Of a DNA stretch of 64,000 nucleotides, positions 36,337 through 45,015 are shown in pieces; the stretch's first letter is position 1; every line of letters begins with the position of its first letter. Made by a program: the position numbers and the translations under genes. The stretch lies in the NCBI RefSeq assembly GCF_030580955.1, contig NZ_JAUQON010000006.1, forward strand, positions 186,001 to 250,000. Direction: 5' to 3'. The notes under the pieces are model-generated. The model did no database searches and was not told where the DNA came from. It was given only the letters and a program-made list of their open reading frames with translations. The DNA comes from Hymenobacter convexus. GTDB lineage: Bacteria; Bacteroidota; Bacteroidia; Cytophagales; Hymenobacteraceae.

Positions 36337-36461
36337 CCCGCCACCCGGACCCGGCGCGGCGAAATGCCACCGGTGGCGCCTTTGCTTCTTTTTAAATAGC
36401 TTCGTTGCCCCATTCCTCCCGGCTTGGGTTTTCATTTCTTCCTTGCATTTTCCCACCGCTT

Positions 36462-38096
36462 ATGTCGTTTGCTGCCCGTTTGCCGTTTTCGCGTCTGGCC
36501 CTGCTGGGCCTGCTTTCCATCAGTGCCTACAGCGGCCGCGCCCAAACGGCCCCAACGGCTGAGCAGGTGCGCCGCTGGCAGCACCTCGACCTGCAGGCCG
36601 ACGGCGTGCCCGGCATCAGCGCCGACAAGGCTTACCGCGAGCTGCTGGGCAGCCGCGTGCCCACGCCGGTGCTGGTGGCCGTCATCGACTCGGGCATTGA
36701 CACAGCGCACGTTGATTTGAAGCCTATTTTGTGGCGCAACGCGAAAGAGATGGCCGGCAACGGCCTCGACGACGACAAGAACGGCTACGTGGACGACGTG
36801 CGCGGCTGGAGCTTCCTGGGTGGCCCTGACGGCCGCAACATCGCCGTCGAAACCCTGGAGCAAACCCGCATCTATGCCCAGTACCGCGGGCAGTTCGAGG
36901 GCAAAACCCGCCAGCAGCTCTCCAAGGCCGACCGGGCTAAGTTCGACGTGTACGAGCTAGCCAAGGCGGCTTATGAGAAAGACAAAAAAGCCGAAGAAGC
37001 CCGGCTGGCCCGCTACACCGACGCCCTGGCCAGCAACACGGCCACCTTCGAGCGGCTGAAGCAAACCCTGGGCGTGACGCGCCTCGATTCGGCCCTGATG
37101 CACCAGGCCGCCACCCGGCAGCCCGCCGTGGCCGAAGCCGGCCCGGTGTACGCCTTCATGCGCCGGGCCGGCTTCGCCAGCGACGAGGACGCGGTGAAAG
37201 CGCTGAATGCCGCCATCAAACGCTCGCACGACCGGGTCGAAATGAGCCTCAACCCCGATTACAACCCGCGCGCCATTGTGGGCGACAACCTCGCCGACCT
37301 GCGCGAAAGCCACTACGGCAACGCCGACATTCAAGGGCCCGACGCCACCCACGGCACCCACTGCGCGGGCATTATCGGGGGCGTGCGCGGCAACGGGCTG
37401 GGCGCCGACGGCGTGGCCGGCGACATGGTGCGCATCATGGGCGTGCGCTCCACGCCCAGCGGCGACGAGCGCGACAAGGACGTGGCCAACGCCATCCGCT
37501 ACGCCGTGGACAACGGCGCCCAAATTATCAGCATGAGCTTTGGCAAAGACTTTTCGCCGGAAAAGGGCGTGGTGGACGACGCCATGCAGTACGCCGCCAA
37601 AAAGAACGTGCTGCTGGTGCACGCCGCCGGCAACAGCAGCCTCAACACCGACAAGGAAAACAACTACCCCTCGGCCCGCTACCTCAACGGCAAGTTCATC
37701 CCGAACGAAATCACGGTAGGCGCCAGCAGCCGCCTCAACACCTCGGCCCTGGCCGCCCCTTTCTCTAACTACGGCAAGCAGACGGTGGACGTCTTCGCAC
37801 CCGGCGTCGACATCTACTCGTCCACCACGGGCAACACCTACGCCCCACTCAGCGGCACGAGCATGGCGGCGCCGGTGGTGGCCGGCATGGCGGCAGTGCT
37901 CAAGTCGTACTTCCCGCAGCTCACGGCCGTGCAGCTCAAGCAGATTATCGAGCAGTCGGCCACGCCTTACCACACGCAGGTCCTCAAGCCCGGCACCAAG
38001 GAAATGGTCGATTTCGCCACGCTCTCCAAATCGGGCGGCATCGCCAACCTCTACGAAGCCGTAAAGCTGGCCGACCAACTGACGGCGAAGAAGTAA
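36462..38096 (+). CDS. exported S8-family (subtilisin-like) serine peptidase
   Basis: From ATG 36462 the product has 544 residues with a signal peptide (FSRLALLGLLSISAYSGRAQ). The catalytic triad is complete: Asp in VAVIDSGIDTAH, His in DATHGTHCAGIIGG, Ser in LSGTSMAAPVVAGMAAVLK. A charged insert of about 180 residues, with helix-forming KYRGQ-like and AKAAYEKDKKAEEARL stretches, separates the Asp and His segments, which is longer than in classical subtilisins and is typical of Bacteroidota S8 peptidases. No sorting domain is seen at the C-terminus, so it is probably periplasmic. Confidence 0.93.
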   Translation: MSFAARLPFSRLALLGLLSISAYSGRAQTAPTAEQVRRWQHLDLQADGVPGISADKAYRELLGSRVPTPVLVAVIDSGIDTAHVDLKPILWRNAKEMAGNGLDDDKNGYVDDVRGWSFLGGPDGRNIAVETLEQTRIYAQYRGQFEGKTRQQLSKADRAKFDVYELAKAAYEKDKKAEEARLARYTDALASNTATFERLKQTLGVTRLDSALMHQAATRQPAVAEAGPVYAFMRRAGFASDEDAVKALNAAIKRSHDRVEMSLNPDYNPRAIVGDNLADLRESHYGNADIQGPDATHGTHCAGIIGGVRGNGLGADGVAGDMVRIMGVRSTPSGDERDKDVANAIRYAVDNGAQIISMSFGKDFSPEKGVVDDAMQYAAKKNVLLVHAAGNSSLNTDKENNYPSARYLNGKFIPNEITVGASSRLNTSALAAPFSNYGKQTVDVFAPGVDIYSSTTGNTYAPLSGTSMAAPVVAGMAAVLKSYFPQLTAVQLKQIIEQSATPYHTQVLKPGTKEMVDFATLSKSGGIANLYEAVKLADQLTAKK

Positions 38097-38098
38097 CT

Positions 38099-38127
38099 GT
38101 AGCGTGGACTCTGCGAGTCCGCGCTTG
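38099..38127. repeat. left half of a split family D repeat
   Basis: GTAGCGTGGACTCTGCGAGT followed by CCGCGCTTG is a complete left arm. No right arm follows within the normal 70 bases; a hypothetical gene does, and the right half appears at 38616. Confidence 0.8.
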
Positions 38128-38168
38128 GTCGGTTAGTAAGGAAGGCGCGCGATACTGTCTCGCACCTT

Positions 38169-38576
38169 ATGGTAATCAATAACCCATACTATTTAATGAA
38201 CGATGCTGAAAAATATCGCAGATTGGTGAAAGGCAAAACCCTCACGAATTTGTTTTTCACCAAGCAGGATGGACCCTATGACTATAGGCCGGGGATTCGC
38301 CCGGCCTATTTTTTTTCAACAATCATGGAATTGGACGACAAAAGCCAATGGGTTTTTGACTATGACTCTCTTTTTGAATGGAAGGCCGCCGATACGCTAA
38401 TTGAGTTAACAAATGAGAATTGGGATTTACCCGAAGCACTTACTTTCAAAGGACAAACGATAGTTGATTTAACCGAAGGCGAAGAGGGGAATTTGACTTT
38501 TCACCTTGGAAACGGGATAACCATCGCGCACACCATCGATTATGGTGACCAACTGTCAATCAGAAAGTTGAATTGA
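38169..38576 (+). CDS. AT-rich hypothetical protein between halves of a repeat
   Basis: This 135-residue soluble protein (MVINNPYYLMNDAEKYRRL; a second possible start is M10) has strands such as PAYFFSTIMELDDKSQWVFD, ALTFKGQTIVDLTEG and NLTFHLGNGITIAHTIDY. I recognise no family. Its GC content is visibly below its neighbours, and it lies exactly between the two arms of a family D palindrome. It resembles small orphan or immunity-type proteins only in size and composition. Insertion of foreign DNA into the repeat is the simplest reading. Confidence 0.65.
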   Translation: MVINNPYYLMNDAEKYRRLVKGKTLTNLFFTKQDGPYDYRPGIRPAYFFSTIMELDDKSQWVFDYDSLFEWKAADTLIELTNENWDLPEALTFKGQTIVDLTEGEEGNLTFHLGNGITIAHTIDYGDQLSIRKLN

Positions 38577-38615
38577 CAACTTAAACACATCTGGTTTCAA
38601 ATACTTTCTGTGAAA

Positions 38616-38666
38616 GTCCGCGCCTGAATCGTTCGCTCAGGTGCGGACTCGCAGAGTCCACGCTAC
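38616..38666. repeat. right part of a split family D repeat
   Basis: GTCCGCGCCTGAATCGTTCG then GTGCGGACTCGCAGAGTCCA and CGCTAC hold the loop and right arm of a family D element. The short stretch AGTCCGCGCCTG nearly repeats AGTCCGCGCTTG at the end of the left half (38117 onward). Confidence 0.8.
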
Positions 38667-38670
38667 ATTC

Positions 38671-41268
38671 CTACCCCCGCCGGGGCCGCAGGGCCAAGTA
38701 GTCCAGATAATACAGCACCTTGATGGACACGTTGTTGTTGTGCGGCGTGTTGATGGTGTTGTTCAGGTTGTCGAAGTAGAGCGGGGTGGCGGCGTTGGCC
38801 TCGAAGAAGGAGGCGCTGGCGTTTTTCCAGACGATGCTGACCTGCGAGCCCGGCGCAAACCACCACGAGTACACGGCGTCAATGTTGAAGGCGTTGAAGG
38901 TGTTGTCGCGGTTGCGGGCGTAGGTGGGCTCGGGCGTTTCGAGCCCGTCGGGGTGCAGGCGCGAGAAGTCACGGTAGTGCACGTTGCTCACGTAGTGGCG
39001 CAGCCGGATGTTGAACGACATGCGGTTGGTGAAGGTGTAGGTGCCGGTGGCCGTGTTGGTGAAAGTAGTTACGTTGCGGCGGCCCAGCAGCACGTCGGCC
39101 CCGTCGCCGCCGAAAGTGGTGAGGAAACCGTTGTCGTAGGGCAGGCTGCCGTCGAGGCCGCCGGCGTAGCCAATCTGGTTCTGGTTGCGCTCCATGCTCA
39201 GCGCGTACACGAAGCTGAGCTGGTTGCTCACGCGGTAGCGCGGGCTCAGGGTGAGCGACATGGAGCGACGGCCGGTGCGGTCGCCGTCGGCCGCGAAAAG
39301 CCGGACGCCGCCGCTGATGTCATAGGCGAATTTCTTGCGGTAGTCGGACGAGATGAAACCGCTCAAGCTGGCGCCGGCGGGCTTGCGCACGTAGTAGCGG
39401 CCCAGCGGCGCGCGGCGCGGGTCGTAGTAGTCGCGGGTGACGGGGTTGGCCGAGAAATCGAGCCCCACGCTGAGGAAGTTTTTGGTGAAGGTGGTGTTGC
39501 CGCCCGCGTAAAAGCCCATGTCCTGGTACAGCGTGGGCCGCTCCAGCAGCGAATGGCTGATGCTGGCATAGGTACTCAGCTTGTTTAGCTTCCAGAACGG
39601 CTTGTAGATGCGGTAATTGGCATAGAGCGACTGTGAAATATTGTTGTTGCCGAAGAGCAGGCCCAGGTCGTTGGGGTTGTAGCTGTGCGACTCGATGCCG
39701 TGGTCCATGCCCCAGGTGAAATTGCCCGAGATTTTATTGAAGCCCACATAGTACTTGTAGCCGTCGCGGTCCGAAACCTCGTCGGGCTTGCCAAACAGCT
39801 TGCCGCGGCGGTTGGAATACACTACACCGCCGTTCACGGCGTAGGAGTTCTTCTTGTTGGCGAGGCGGAAGAGGGCACTGGTCACGTTGGCGTCGTAGGT
39901 GGCGCCGGCGCGCGTCACGTTGGTGTTGATGAGCGAGACGTAGGAGTTATTTTTCAGGCTTTGGTCGAGCACCACGATGTTGTAGTTGCTCAGCGGCTGG
40001 GTCAGCACGTCGCGCCGGGCACCGGTGGTGCTGTCCTGCACCGTGGCGTACACGTCGTTGCTGACGGCGTTGAACACGCCCACGCCCAGCCCCTTGCTGG
40101 TACGGCCCGATACTTTGGTGGCGTTCAACAGGCGTGTCACGCCGGGGTTTTGCACGATGAATTCGCCGGCCTGCCGGGTGCCGTCGGCCTGCCGCGCGCC
40201 CACGCGCAGCTGCCCGCTCACGCCGCCAAAGCCAATGGGCGTGGCCCCTACCCTTCTCGAATAGAATAGGTTGCCCTTATTGAACAGTTCGGTACCTTCG
40301 GTGAAAAACGCCCGGTTTTCGTTGTACTGCACCTCGAAGGGCGAAAGGTTGAGCACCTGGTTGTCGCTCTGCACCTGGCCGAAATCGGGCACCAGCGTGG
40401 CGTCCAGCGTGAAACTTTCGTTGATGCCCCACTTCACGTCGGCCCCGCCGTTGAAGCTGGTGCTCATGTTCTTCTTGCCCTGCTCGTTGAAGGGGTAATG
40501 GTTGACGTAGGTGCTCACGTAGGGCGTGAGCGAGAGGCGCAGCGGCGGCTTGAGGTCGCGCAGGCCGGTCAGCTCGCCCCACTGGTTCACGAAACCCGAC
40601 ACCTGCGGCTTCACCTCGTTCCAGAAAAACTTCTGCCGGCTGGCCCGGCGCTGGCGCCCAAAATTCAGCCCCCACACCTGCTCCGTGGCCTTGCTGAAGC
40701 GAATGGCCGAGTAGGGAATGCGCAATTCGGCCACCCAGTCGTTGCCGTGCAAAGCCGTGCGCGAGTCCCACACCGCATTCCAGGAGCCGTCCTCGCCATT
40801 GGCCGGCGACTGCCGCAAATCGACCTGCACGCCCCCGGAGGTCACGATGAACTCGTAGCCGTTCAGATGGTCGTTGTAGGTATCAAAAAACACCCCAAAC
40901 CAGTCCGAATTGCCAATATTGTCCCGGTTACTCAGCTCGCGCAAAATGGAGTCCTGCGACATGTCGTGCATGATGGCGCCCACGTAAATGGCGTTGTCGT
41001 CGTACAGCACGCGCACTTCGGTGGGGTATTTTTCGGGGCGGCCCGGCGTGGGCTCCTGCTCGGTAAACTTTGTGGCAATGGGCGCCGACTGCCACACGGC
41101 TTCATCAAGCAGGCCGTCGAGCTTGGGCGGCGTGCTGGTGCGCACGGCCTGCAGCTGCCGCTTGGGCGCGGGCGTGGTAGCTGAAGCGCCAGCCGGCGCT
41201 GGCTTCTCCTGGCCCAGGGCCACGCCCCCACACAACACCAACCAACAACACAGTAAAAGACGAAGCAT
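38671..41268 (-). CDS. DUF5916 family outer-membrane protein
   Basis: This 865-residue exported protein (signal MLRLLLCCWLVLCGGVALGQ) opens with a CBM9-like carbohydrate-binding fold at about residues 40-230: PPKLDGLLDEAVWQSAPIA, VRVLYDDNAIYVGAIMHD, SDWFGVFFDTYNDHLNGYEF and WVAELRIPYSAIRF. The remaining 600 residues (WGLNFGRQRRASRQKFFWNE, ESFTLDATLVPDFGQVQSD, NENRAFFTEGTELF) form the DUF5916 beta-barrel-like part. The family is widespread in Bacteroidota and may bind or transport glycans at the outer membrane; activity is unproven. Confidence 0.9.
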   Translation of the reverse strand: MLRLLLCCWLVLCGGVALGQEKPAPAGASATTPAPKRQLQAVRTSTPPKLDGLLDEAVWQSAPIATKFTEQEPTPGRPEKYPTEVRVLYDDNAIYVGAIMHDMSQDSILRELSNRDNIGNSDWFGVFFDTYNDHLNGYEFIVTSGGVQVDLRQSPANGEDGSWNAVWDSRTALHGNDWVAELRIPYSAIRFSKATEQVWGLNFGRQRRASRQKFFWNEVKPQVSGFVNQWGELTGLRDLKPPLRLSLTPYVSTYVNHYPFNEQGKKNMSTSFNGGADVKWGINESFTLDATLVPDFGQVQSDNQVLNLSPFEVQYNENRAFFTEGTELFNKGNLFYSRRVGATPIGFGGVSGQLRVGARQADGTRQAGEFIVQNPGVTRLLNATKVSGRTSKGLGVGVFNAVSNDVYATVQDSTTGARRDVLTQPLSNYNIVVLDQSLKNNSYVSLINTNVTRAGATYDANVTSALFRLANKKNSYAVNGGVVYSNRRGKLFGKPDEVSDRDGYKYYVGFNKISGNFTWGMDHGIESHSYNPNDLGLLFGNNNISQSLYANYRIYKPFWKLNKLSTYASISHSLLERPTLYQDMGFYAGGNTTFTKNFLSVGLDFSANPVTRDYYDPRRAPLGRYYVRKPAGASLSGFISSDYRKKFAYDISGGVRLFAADGDRTGRRSMSLTLSPRYRVSNQLSFVYALSMERNQNQIGYAGGLDGSLPYDNGFLTTFGGDGADVLLGRRNVTTFTNTATGTYTFTNRMSFNIRLRHYVSNVHYRDFSRLHPDGLETPEPTYARNRDNTFNAFNIDAVYSWWFAPGSQVSIVWKNASASFFEANAATPLYFDNLNNTINTPHNNNVSIKVLYYLDYLALRPRRG

Positions 41269-41374
41269 ATACGGTCCCGGTTATTTGATTCGGGGAGGCC
41301 AAGAGATGCAGGCCTGGCCCAAGAGTTGCTTATTTCAAGCGAATAATTCCGTTTCGCACACTCCTACGATGGCA

Positions 41375-41408
41375 AAAAGCCGGATTCCCACGCAGGAAAC
41401 CGGCTTTT
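41375..41408 (-). terminator. terminator of the blaI-M56 operon
   Basis: AAAAGCCGG pairs with CCGGCTTTT, and on the minus strand is followed by further T residues. It lies 20 bases after the M56 stop. Confidence 0.8.
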
Positions 41409-41428
41409 GCGTTTAAGCTTCCAACGGC

Positions 41429-44311
41429 TTAGTCGTTGGAAATCGTCATGTTATAAGTGCCTTTCTCGTGGCCCAGCAGCTTGCGGTATTTCACGGCCGC
41501 TTCGGCCGATTGGGCCTTGCCGTTCACCGTCATACCCGTGGGGCTGAGCTGTAGCTGGAAGCTCTTGTCGTCGGCCCCAATCAGGCCGTCCTTGCGCAAT
41601 TCGCTCCGCAAATCCTCCGAATCGACACGGGGCGGCGCGGGCGGCGGCGGCGGCGGCGACATGGGCGCCGGTGGAGCCATGGGAGCCGGCGGCGCCATCA
41701 TCGCGCCGGGCGCCTGCGGGGCGCGAGGCGGCCGGGGCGGGCGCGGTGGCCGGGGGCCCTCACCGTCGCGGAAAGTTGACTGGCTGCCGTTGCGGGTTAT
41801 CACCATCGAACCGGTGGGGCCCATTTTGCGGTCGGGGTGCGTGCTTTCGTACAGCTTCAGGTATTTCTGAAACACTTTCTGCGACTGCACCTTGCCGTTC
41901 ACCGTGAGGCTGCTGGCCGTGAGCTTGAGCTGAAAATTGTCCTTGTCTTTAATCAGACCGTCTTTCAGCAGCTGGTCGACCAGGGCATCGTCCTGCTCAC
42001 GGCGGCGGTCGGCGCGTTCCCGCTCGCGCTCGGCGCGCTCGGCTTTCTCTTCGTGGATGCGCTCCCGCAATTCCTCCCGGAGTACCCGCGCTTCCTGCTG
42101 GCGCTCGCGAATCTCCTGTTCCCGGTCGCGCTTTTCCTGCTGACGGTCCAGCAAAGCTTGTTGCTGGTCGCGTATTTCCTGCTCCCGGTCGCGCAGTTCC
42201 TGCTCCCGGTCGCGCAGTTCCTGCGCCAGGTCCTGGTCATCAGCTCCGCTGAGGCGCAGGCGCTGCGTCGAAGCTACCTGGCTGGACTGCTTGAGTTGAG
42301 CGCGTACTTTTTCCAGGCTTTCGCTGATGCGCTTGCGTTGCGCGGCACTGAGGTTTTTGGCCGTGCTGGCCTCCTGCAGCGCGCGCTCGGCGCTGCGCAG
42401 GGCTTCGCGCTGCCCGCCGCCGTCCTGCCGCAGGCTCAAGGCGACTTTGGGCTGCAGTTGCAAGGCGCGGTTCAACGAGCCATTGAGCGCCAAATCGAGA
42501 TTACGATTACCATTGAGCGTCAGTGTCTGAAAGCCCCGGTTGCCGTTGAGCGCGAGCGTTTGGAACTGCTGGTTGCGCAGCGGCTGCAAATCCTGCAGTT
42601 GGTACTGGAAGCTCTGCCCGCGTTGGATGCTGCGCCCAAACAGCCGCCGCTGCCCGTCGGTATCGGTCCGGTACACGAAGGCCCGCGCCTCGGGCGTCAT
42701 CGGCACCTGAATAATCTGCACCGATTGGCCCAGGTCGTCGCGGTCCTTCTTCACCTTGATTTTGACCTTGCCGGTTTCGGTTTCCACGCGCTGGCCATTC
42801 ACCACGAGGTCGGTCACGCGGCCCTTCTTGTCTTTGGTGATGACAACCGTGCCGGGGTTGCCAGCAAAAGGCATCGGGCTGATGATTTGGGTATGCTCAC
42901 CGGCGCGGCGGTCGCGGCGCCGGGGGCGCGGCCGGTCCTGGTCGGGGGCGGCTCCGTTTTGGGTCGCAATGGATTTGCGACGTCGTTCGGTGGGCTCAGC
43001 CGAATCGGAAACGGAGCTGGTCGTCGAGGTAGCGGTTCTGGTGATGGTTTTCGTGGTATCAGTCGCCCCGGGGGCTTTGGGTGTGGCCGGGCCGGTTTGC
43101 CAGTCAATTGCGGCCGGTTTGGCGGGAGTAGCCGGCTGGGCCAGCGGCCCGGCCAGCGCCACGCTGCCGCCCAGCAAGCCCAGCCCGCCCAGCACCAGCG
43201 CCCCGGCCATAAAGCCCTCGGCGAGCGTGGGCGCGGCCGGCCGGCGCTGCACCAGGCGGCGCACGCGGTTCAGCAGGGCGCCGCGGCCTCCCATGGCGGC
43301 CAGCGCCAGCCGCGGCGCGGTGGGCACCACGGCGCTCTGGCTCCATTCGGCCAGCGCCGTGAGGGCGCGGGCCAGCCGCAGCGCATCGCCGCCGCACAGG
43401 GCCGTGGCGGTGTCATCGCAGCAGTTTTCGCGCTCAGTGCGCACGCAGTTGGCCATAAACCACACGGCCGGGTGGTAGAAAAACAGCGCTTCGGCTACCG
43501 TCTGCAGCAGGTTCACGAGGTAGTCGCGGCGCAGCACGTGGGCCAGCTCGTGGGCCAGAATGGCTTCCAGATGCGCCACCGACAGCCCCGCCACCGCGCC
43601 CAGCGGCAGCAGAATCACGGGGCGCACGTGGCCCACCACCAGCGGCACCTGCACCAGCGCCGATTCCAGCAGCGCCACCGGCCGGCGCAGGCCGCCGCGG
43701 GCCGCCAGCGCCGCCAGCCGCTCCTGCCAGGCCGCGCTCACGGCCCGCACCCGGTAGCGCTTCAGCCGCTGCACATACAGCAGGCCGCCCAGCATGCGCA
43801 GGCTCATGGCCAGCAGGCCCAGCAGCCAGCCCACCACCAGCAGCGGCATGTGCTTGTCGAAATAGCGCAGCCCAGCCACCAGCCAATTGGCCGAAGCTGG
43901 CCGCTGCGGTCTTGCCGCAGGAAGCGGCATTGCGGCGTTGGCTACCGTTGTTCTTGAGCCCATCGCCTCCGCTGCCGATGTCATGGCAGTGGCTGGCGTA
44001 GCATGTTTTGCAGGAGCTTCGGCCTGCCGCAATTGCAGCTGCGAAACTTTCAAAGCAGTGGGCACTAGCGCCCCATTCTGTTCAGCAGCTGAGTTGAAAT
44101 ACAGCCCAAACGTGATGCCGGCCAGCGCCACCACTATGCCCAGCGCCCCGGCCGACGCCACGTAGCGCACCTCGGCCCGCTGGCGGCGCAGCAACAGCAG
44201 CGCGCCGGCCAGCACGGCGGCCACCAGAGCGCCCTGCCACAGCGAGTGCAGCAGCGTCCAGCCCAAAGCCCGCGTCAGAGCAGGCGAAACGAAATTCTCA
44301 AGCGCGGTCAT
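41429..44311 (-). CDS. M56 (BlaR1/MecR1-like) membrane metallopeptidase
   Basis: From ATG 44311 this 960-residue protein starts inside the end of the blaI-type gene (overlap of 14 bases), which suggests coupled translation. The N-terminal part has membrane helices and the zinc motif HELAHVLRRDYLVNLL near residue 250, followed by FFYHPAVWFMANCVRTEREN and CCDDTA. A further helix precedes about 560 extracytoplasmic residues: a proline- and arginine-rich stretch, asparagine-leucine repeats (LALNGNRGFQTL), a charged coiled coil near residues 690-775 (RDREQELRDREQEIRD), and two copies of a domain (LLKDGLIKDKDNFQLKL and LRKDGLIGADDKSFQLQL). It lacks a penicillin-binding domain, so the signal differs from that of BlaR1. 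Confidence 0.9.
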   Translation of the reverse strand: MTALENFVSPALTRALGWTLLHSLWQGALVAAVLAGALLLLRRQRAEVRYVASAGALGIVVALAGITFGLYFNSAAEQNGALVPTALKVSQLQLRQAEAPAKHATPATAMTSAAEAMGSRTTVANAAMPLPAARPQRPASANWLVAGLRYFDKHMPLLVVGWLLGLLAMSLRMLGGLLYVQRLKRYRVRAVSAAWQERLAALAARGGLRRPVALLESALVQVPLVVGHVRPVILLPLGAVAGLSVAHLEAILAHELAHVLRRDYLVNLLQTVAEALFFYHPAVWFMANCVRTERENCCDDTATALCGGDALRLARALTALAEWSQSAVVPTAPRLALAAMGGRGALLNRVRRLVQRRPAAPTLAEGFMAGALVLGGLGLLGGSVALAGPLAQPATPAKPAAIDWQTGPATPKAPGATDTTKTITRTATSTTSSVSDSAEPTERRRKSIATQNGAAPDQDRPRPRRRDRRAGEHTQIISPMPFAGNPGTVVITKDKKGRVTDLVVNGQRVETETGKVKIKVKKDRDDLGQSVQIIQVPMTPEARAFVYRTDTDGQRRLFGRSIQRGQSFQYQLQDLQPLRNQQFQTLALNGNRGFQTLTLNGNRNLDLALNGSLNRALQLQPKVALSLRQDGGGQREALRSAERALQEASTAKNLSAAQRKRISESLEKVRAQLKQSSQVASTQRLRLSGADDQDLAQELRDREQELRDREQEIRDQQQALLDRQQEKRDREQEIRERQQEARVLREELRERIHEEKAERAERERERADRRREQDDALVDQLLKDGLIKDKDNFQLKLTASSLTVNGKVQSQKVFQKYLKLYESTHPDRKMGPTGSMVITRNGSQSTFRDGEGPRPPRPPRPPRAPQAPGAMMAPPAPMAPPAPMSPPPPPPAPPRVDSEDLRSELRKDGLIGADDKSFQLQLSPTGMTVNGKAQSAEAAVKYRKLLGHEKGTYNMTISND

Positions 44312-44723
44312 CGTCGTCGGGGTTAGGAGTGGAATTCTGGATTTCAATGTCATTCAGCAGGCGGCGGATTTGCGCCAGCTCATCGGCCGAGGTCTGACGG
44401 CTGCCCAGGGCCTGCATCACCAGCTTCAGGGCCGAGCCGCCGAAGGTGGCGTCCACGAACTTGTCGAGAAGCAGGCCCTGGGTTTCCTGCTCGCGCACTG
44501 CGGCCCGGTACACGTGGCTGCGGTCGGCGTCGTCGCGCCGCACCAAGCCTTTTTCCAGCATCAGCTGGCACAGCTTGAGCGTGGTGGTGTAGCCCACCTC
44601 CGCCTGGCGGCGCTGGCTCAGGTGGTCGTTGATGGCCCGCACCGTGGCGGGCCCGTGCTGCCAGAGCACGTGCAGGATTTCCAGTTCGGAATCCGTAGGT
44701 TTGGGGGGCGGTGCTTTGCTCAT
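44298..44723 (-). CDS. BlaI/MecI/CopY-family repressor
   Basis: This 141-residue winged-helix regulator has KPTDSELEILHVLWQHGPAT, VRAINDHLSQRRQAEVGYTT and TLKLCQLMLEKGLVRRDD in its DNA-binding half, then a helical dimerisation half. In the BlaI system the partner M56 peptidase triggers cleavage of the repressor when a signal arrives. The gene is first in the operon and overlaps the M56 gene. Three 16-bp palindromes sit upstream (44745-44824), fitting autoregulation. Target genes outside the operon cannot be seen here. Confidence 0.95.
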   Translation of the reverse strand: MSKAPPPKPTDSELEILHVLWQHGPATVRAINDHLSQRRQAEVGYTTTLKLCQLMLEKGLVRRDDADRSHVYRAAVREQETQGLLLDKFVDATFGGSALKLVMQALGSRQTSADELAQIRRLLNDIEIQNSTPNPDDDDRA

Positions 44724-44744
44724 GCCGTGGAAACGTGAGGTTAC

Positions 44745-44760
44745 TACGAATTATTTCGTA
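44745..44760. promoter_or_regulatory. repressor operator box 1
   Basis: TACGAA-TTAT-TTCGTA is a perfect 6+6 palindrome 22 bases before the repressor start codon. It is downstream of the -7 element. Confidence 0.8.
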
Positions 44761-44768
44761 GGATGAGG

Positions 44769-44800
44769 CAAAGATGGTACGAACACATTCGTAGTTGCAA
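44769..44800 (-). promoter_or_regulatory. promoter of the blaI-M56 operon
   Basis: On the minus strand TTG (44800-44798) is followed after 21 bases by CATCTTTG (44776-44769), one base off the Bacteroidota -7 consensus, at the right spacing. Operator box 2 occupies the spacer and boxes 1 and 3 flank it. Confidence 0.65.
44778..44793. promoter_or_regulatory. repressor operator box 2
   Basis: TACGAA-CACA-TTCGTA is a perfect palindrome lying wholly between the -33 TTG and the -7 element. Confidence 0.8.
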
Positions 44801-44808
44801 GAATATGC

Positions 44809-44824
44809 TACGAAATAATTCGTA
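44809..44824. promoter_or_regulatory. repressor operator box 3
   Basis: TACGAA-ATAA-TTCGTA is a perfect palindrome upstream of the -33 TTG. Start-to-start spacings of the three boxes are 33 and 31 bases, about three helix turns, so dimers could bind one face. Confidence 0.8.
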
Positions 44825-44977
44825 TAATGAGCAATTGCCTCTTAATCTATTGGTTTAAAGGCGTATAATTTTTACCAGGGAAGTTAAATATTCCTGAATA
44901 AGGCGCGCAATGCCAAAGGGTTTCTGGCGCAGCTGCTACCCAATACCCGTAATGATTCCGCTGAACGTCGTTCAACG

Positions 44978-45001
44978 AGAGACGCAAAGTGTTGCGTCTC
45001 T
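44978..45001. repeat. short hairpin repeat after folB
   Basis: AGAGACGCAA-AGTG-TTGCGTCTCT is a perfect 10-bp stem just beyond the folB stop on the minus strand. It may act as a terminator or be a single-hairpin repeat. I see no other content in 44825-45015. Confidence 0.6.
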
Positions 45002-45015
45002 ACATCGTCCTGGGA

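Noticed and set aside
41837..43957. 706-codon open frame antisense to the M56 gene
   Set aside because: Gln/Arg/Ala-rich mirror of the coiled coil and membrane part; no recognisable domain.
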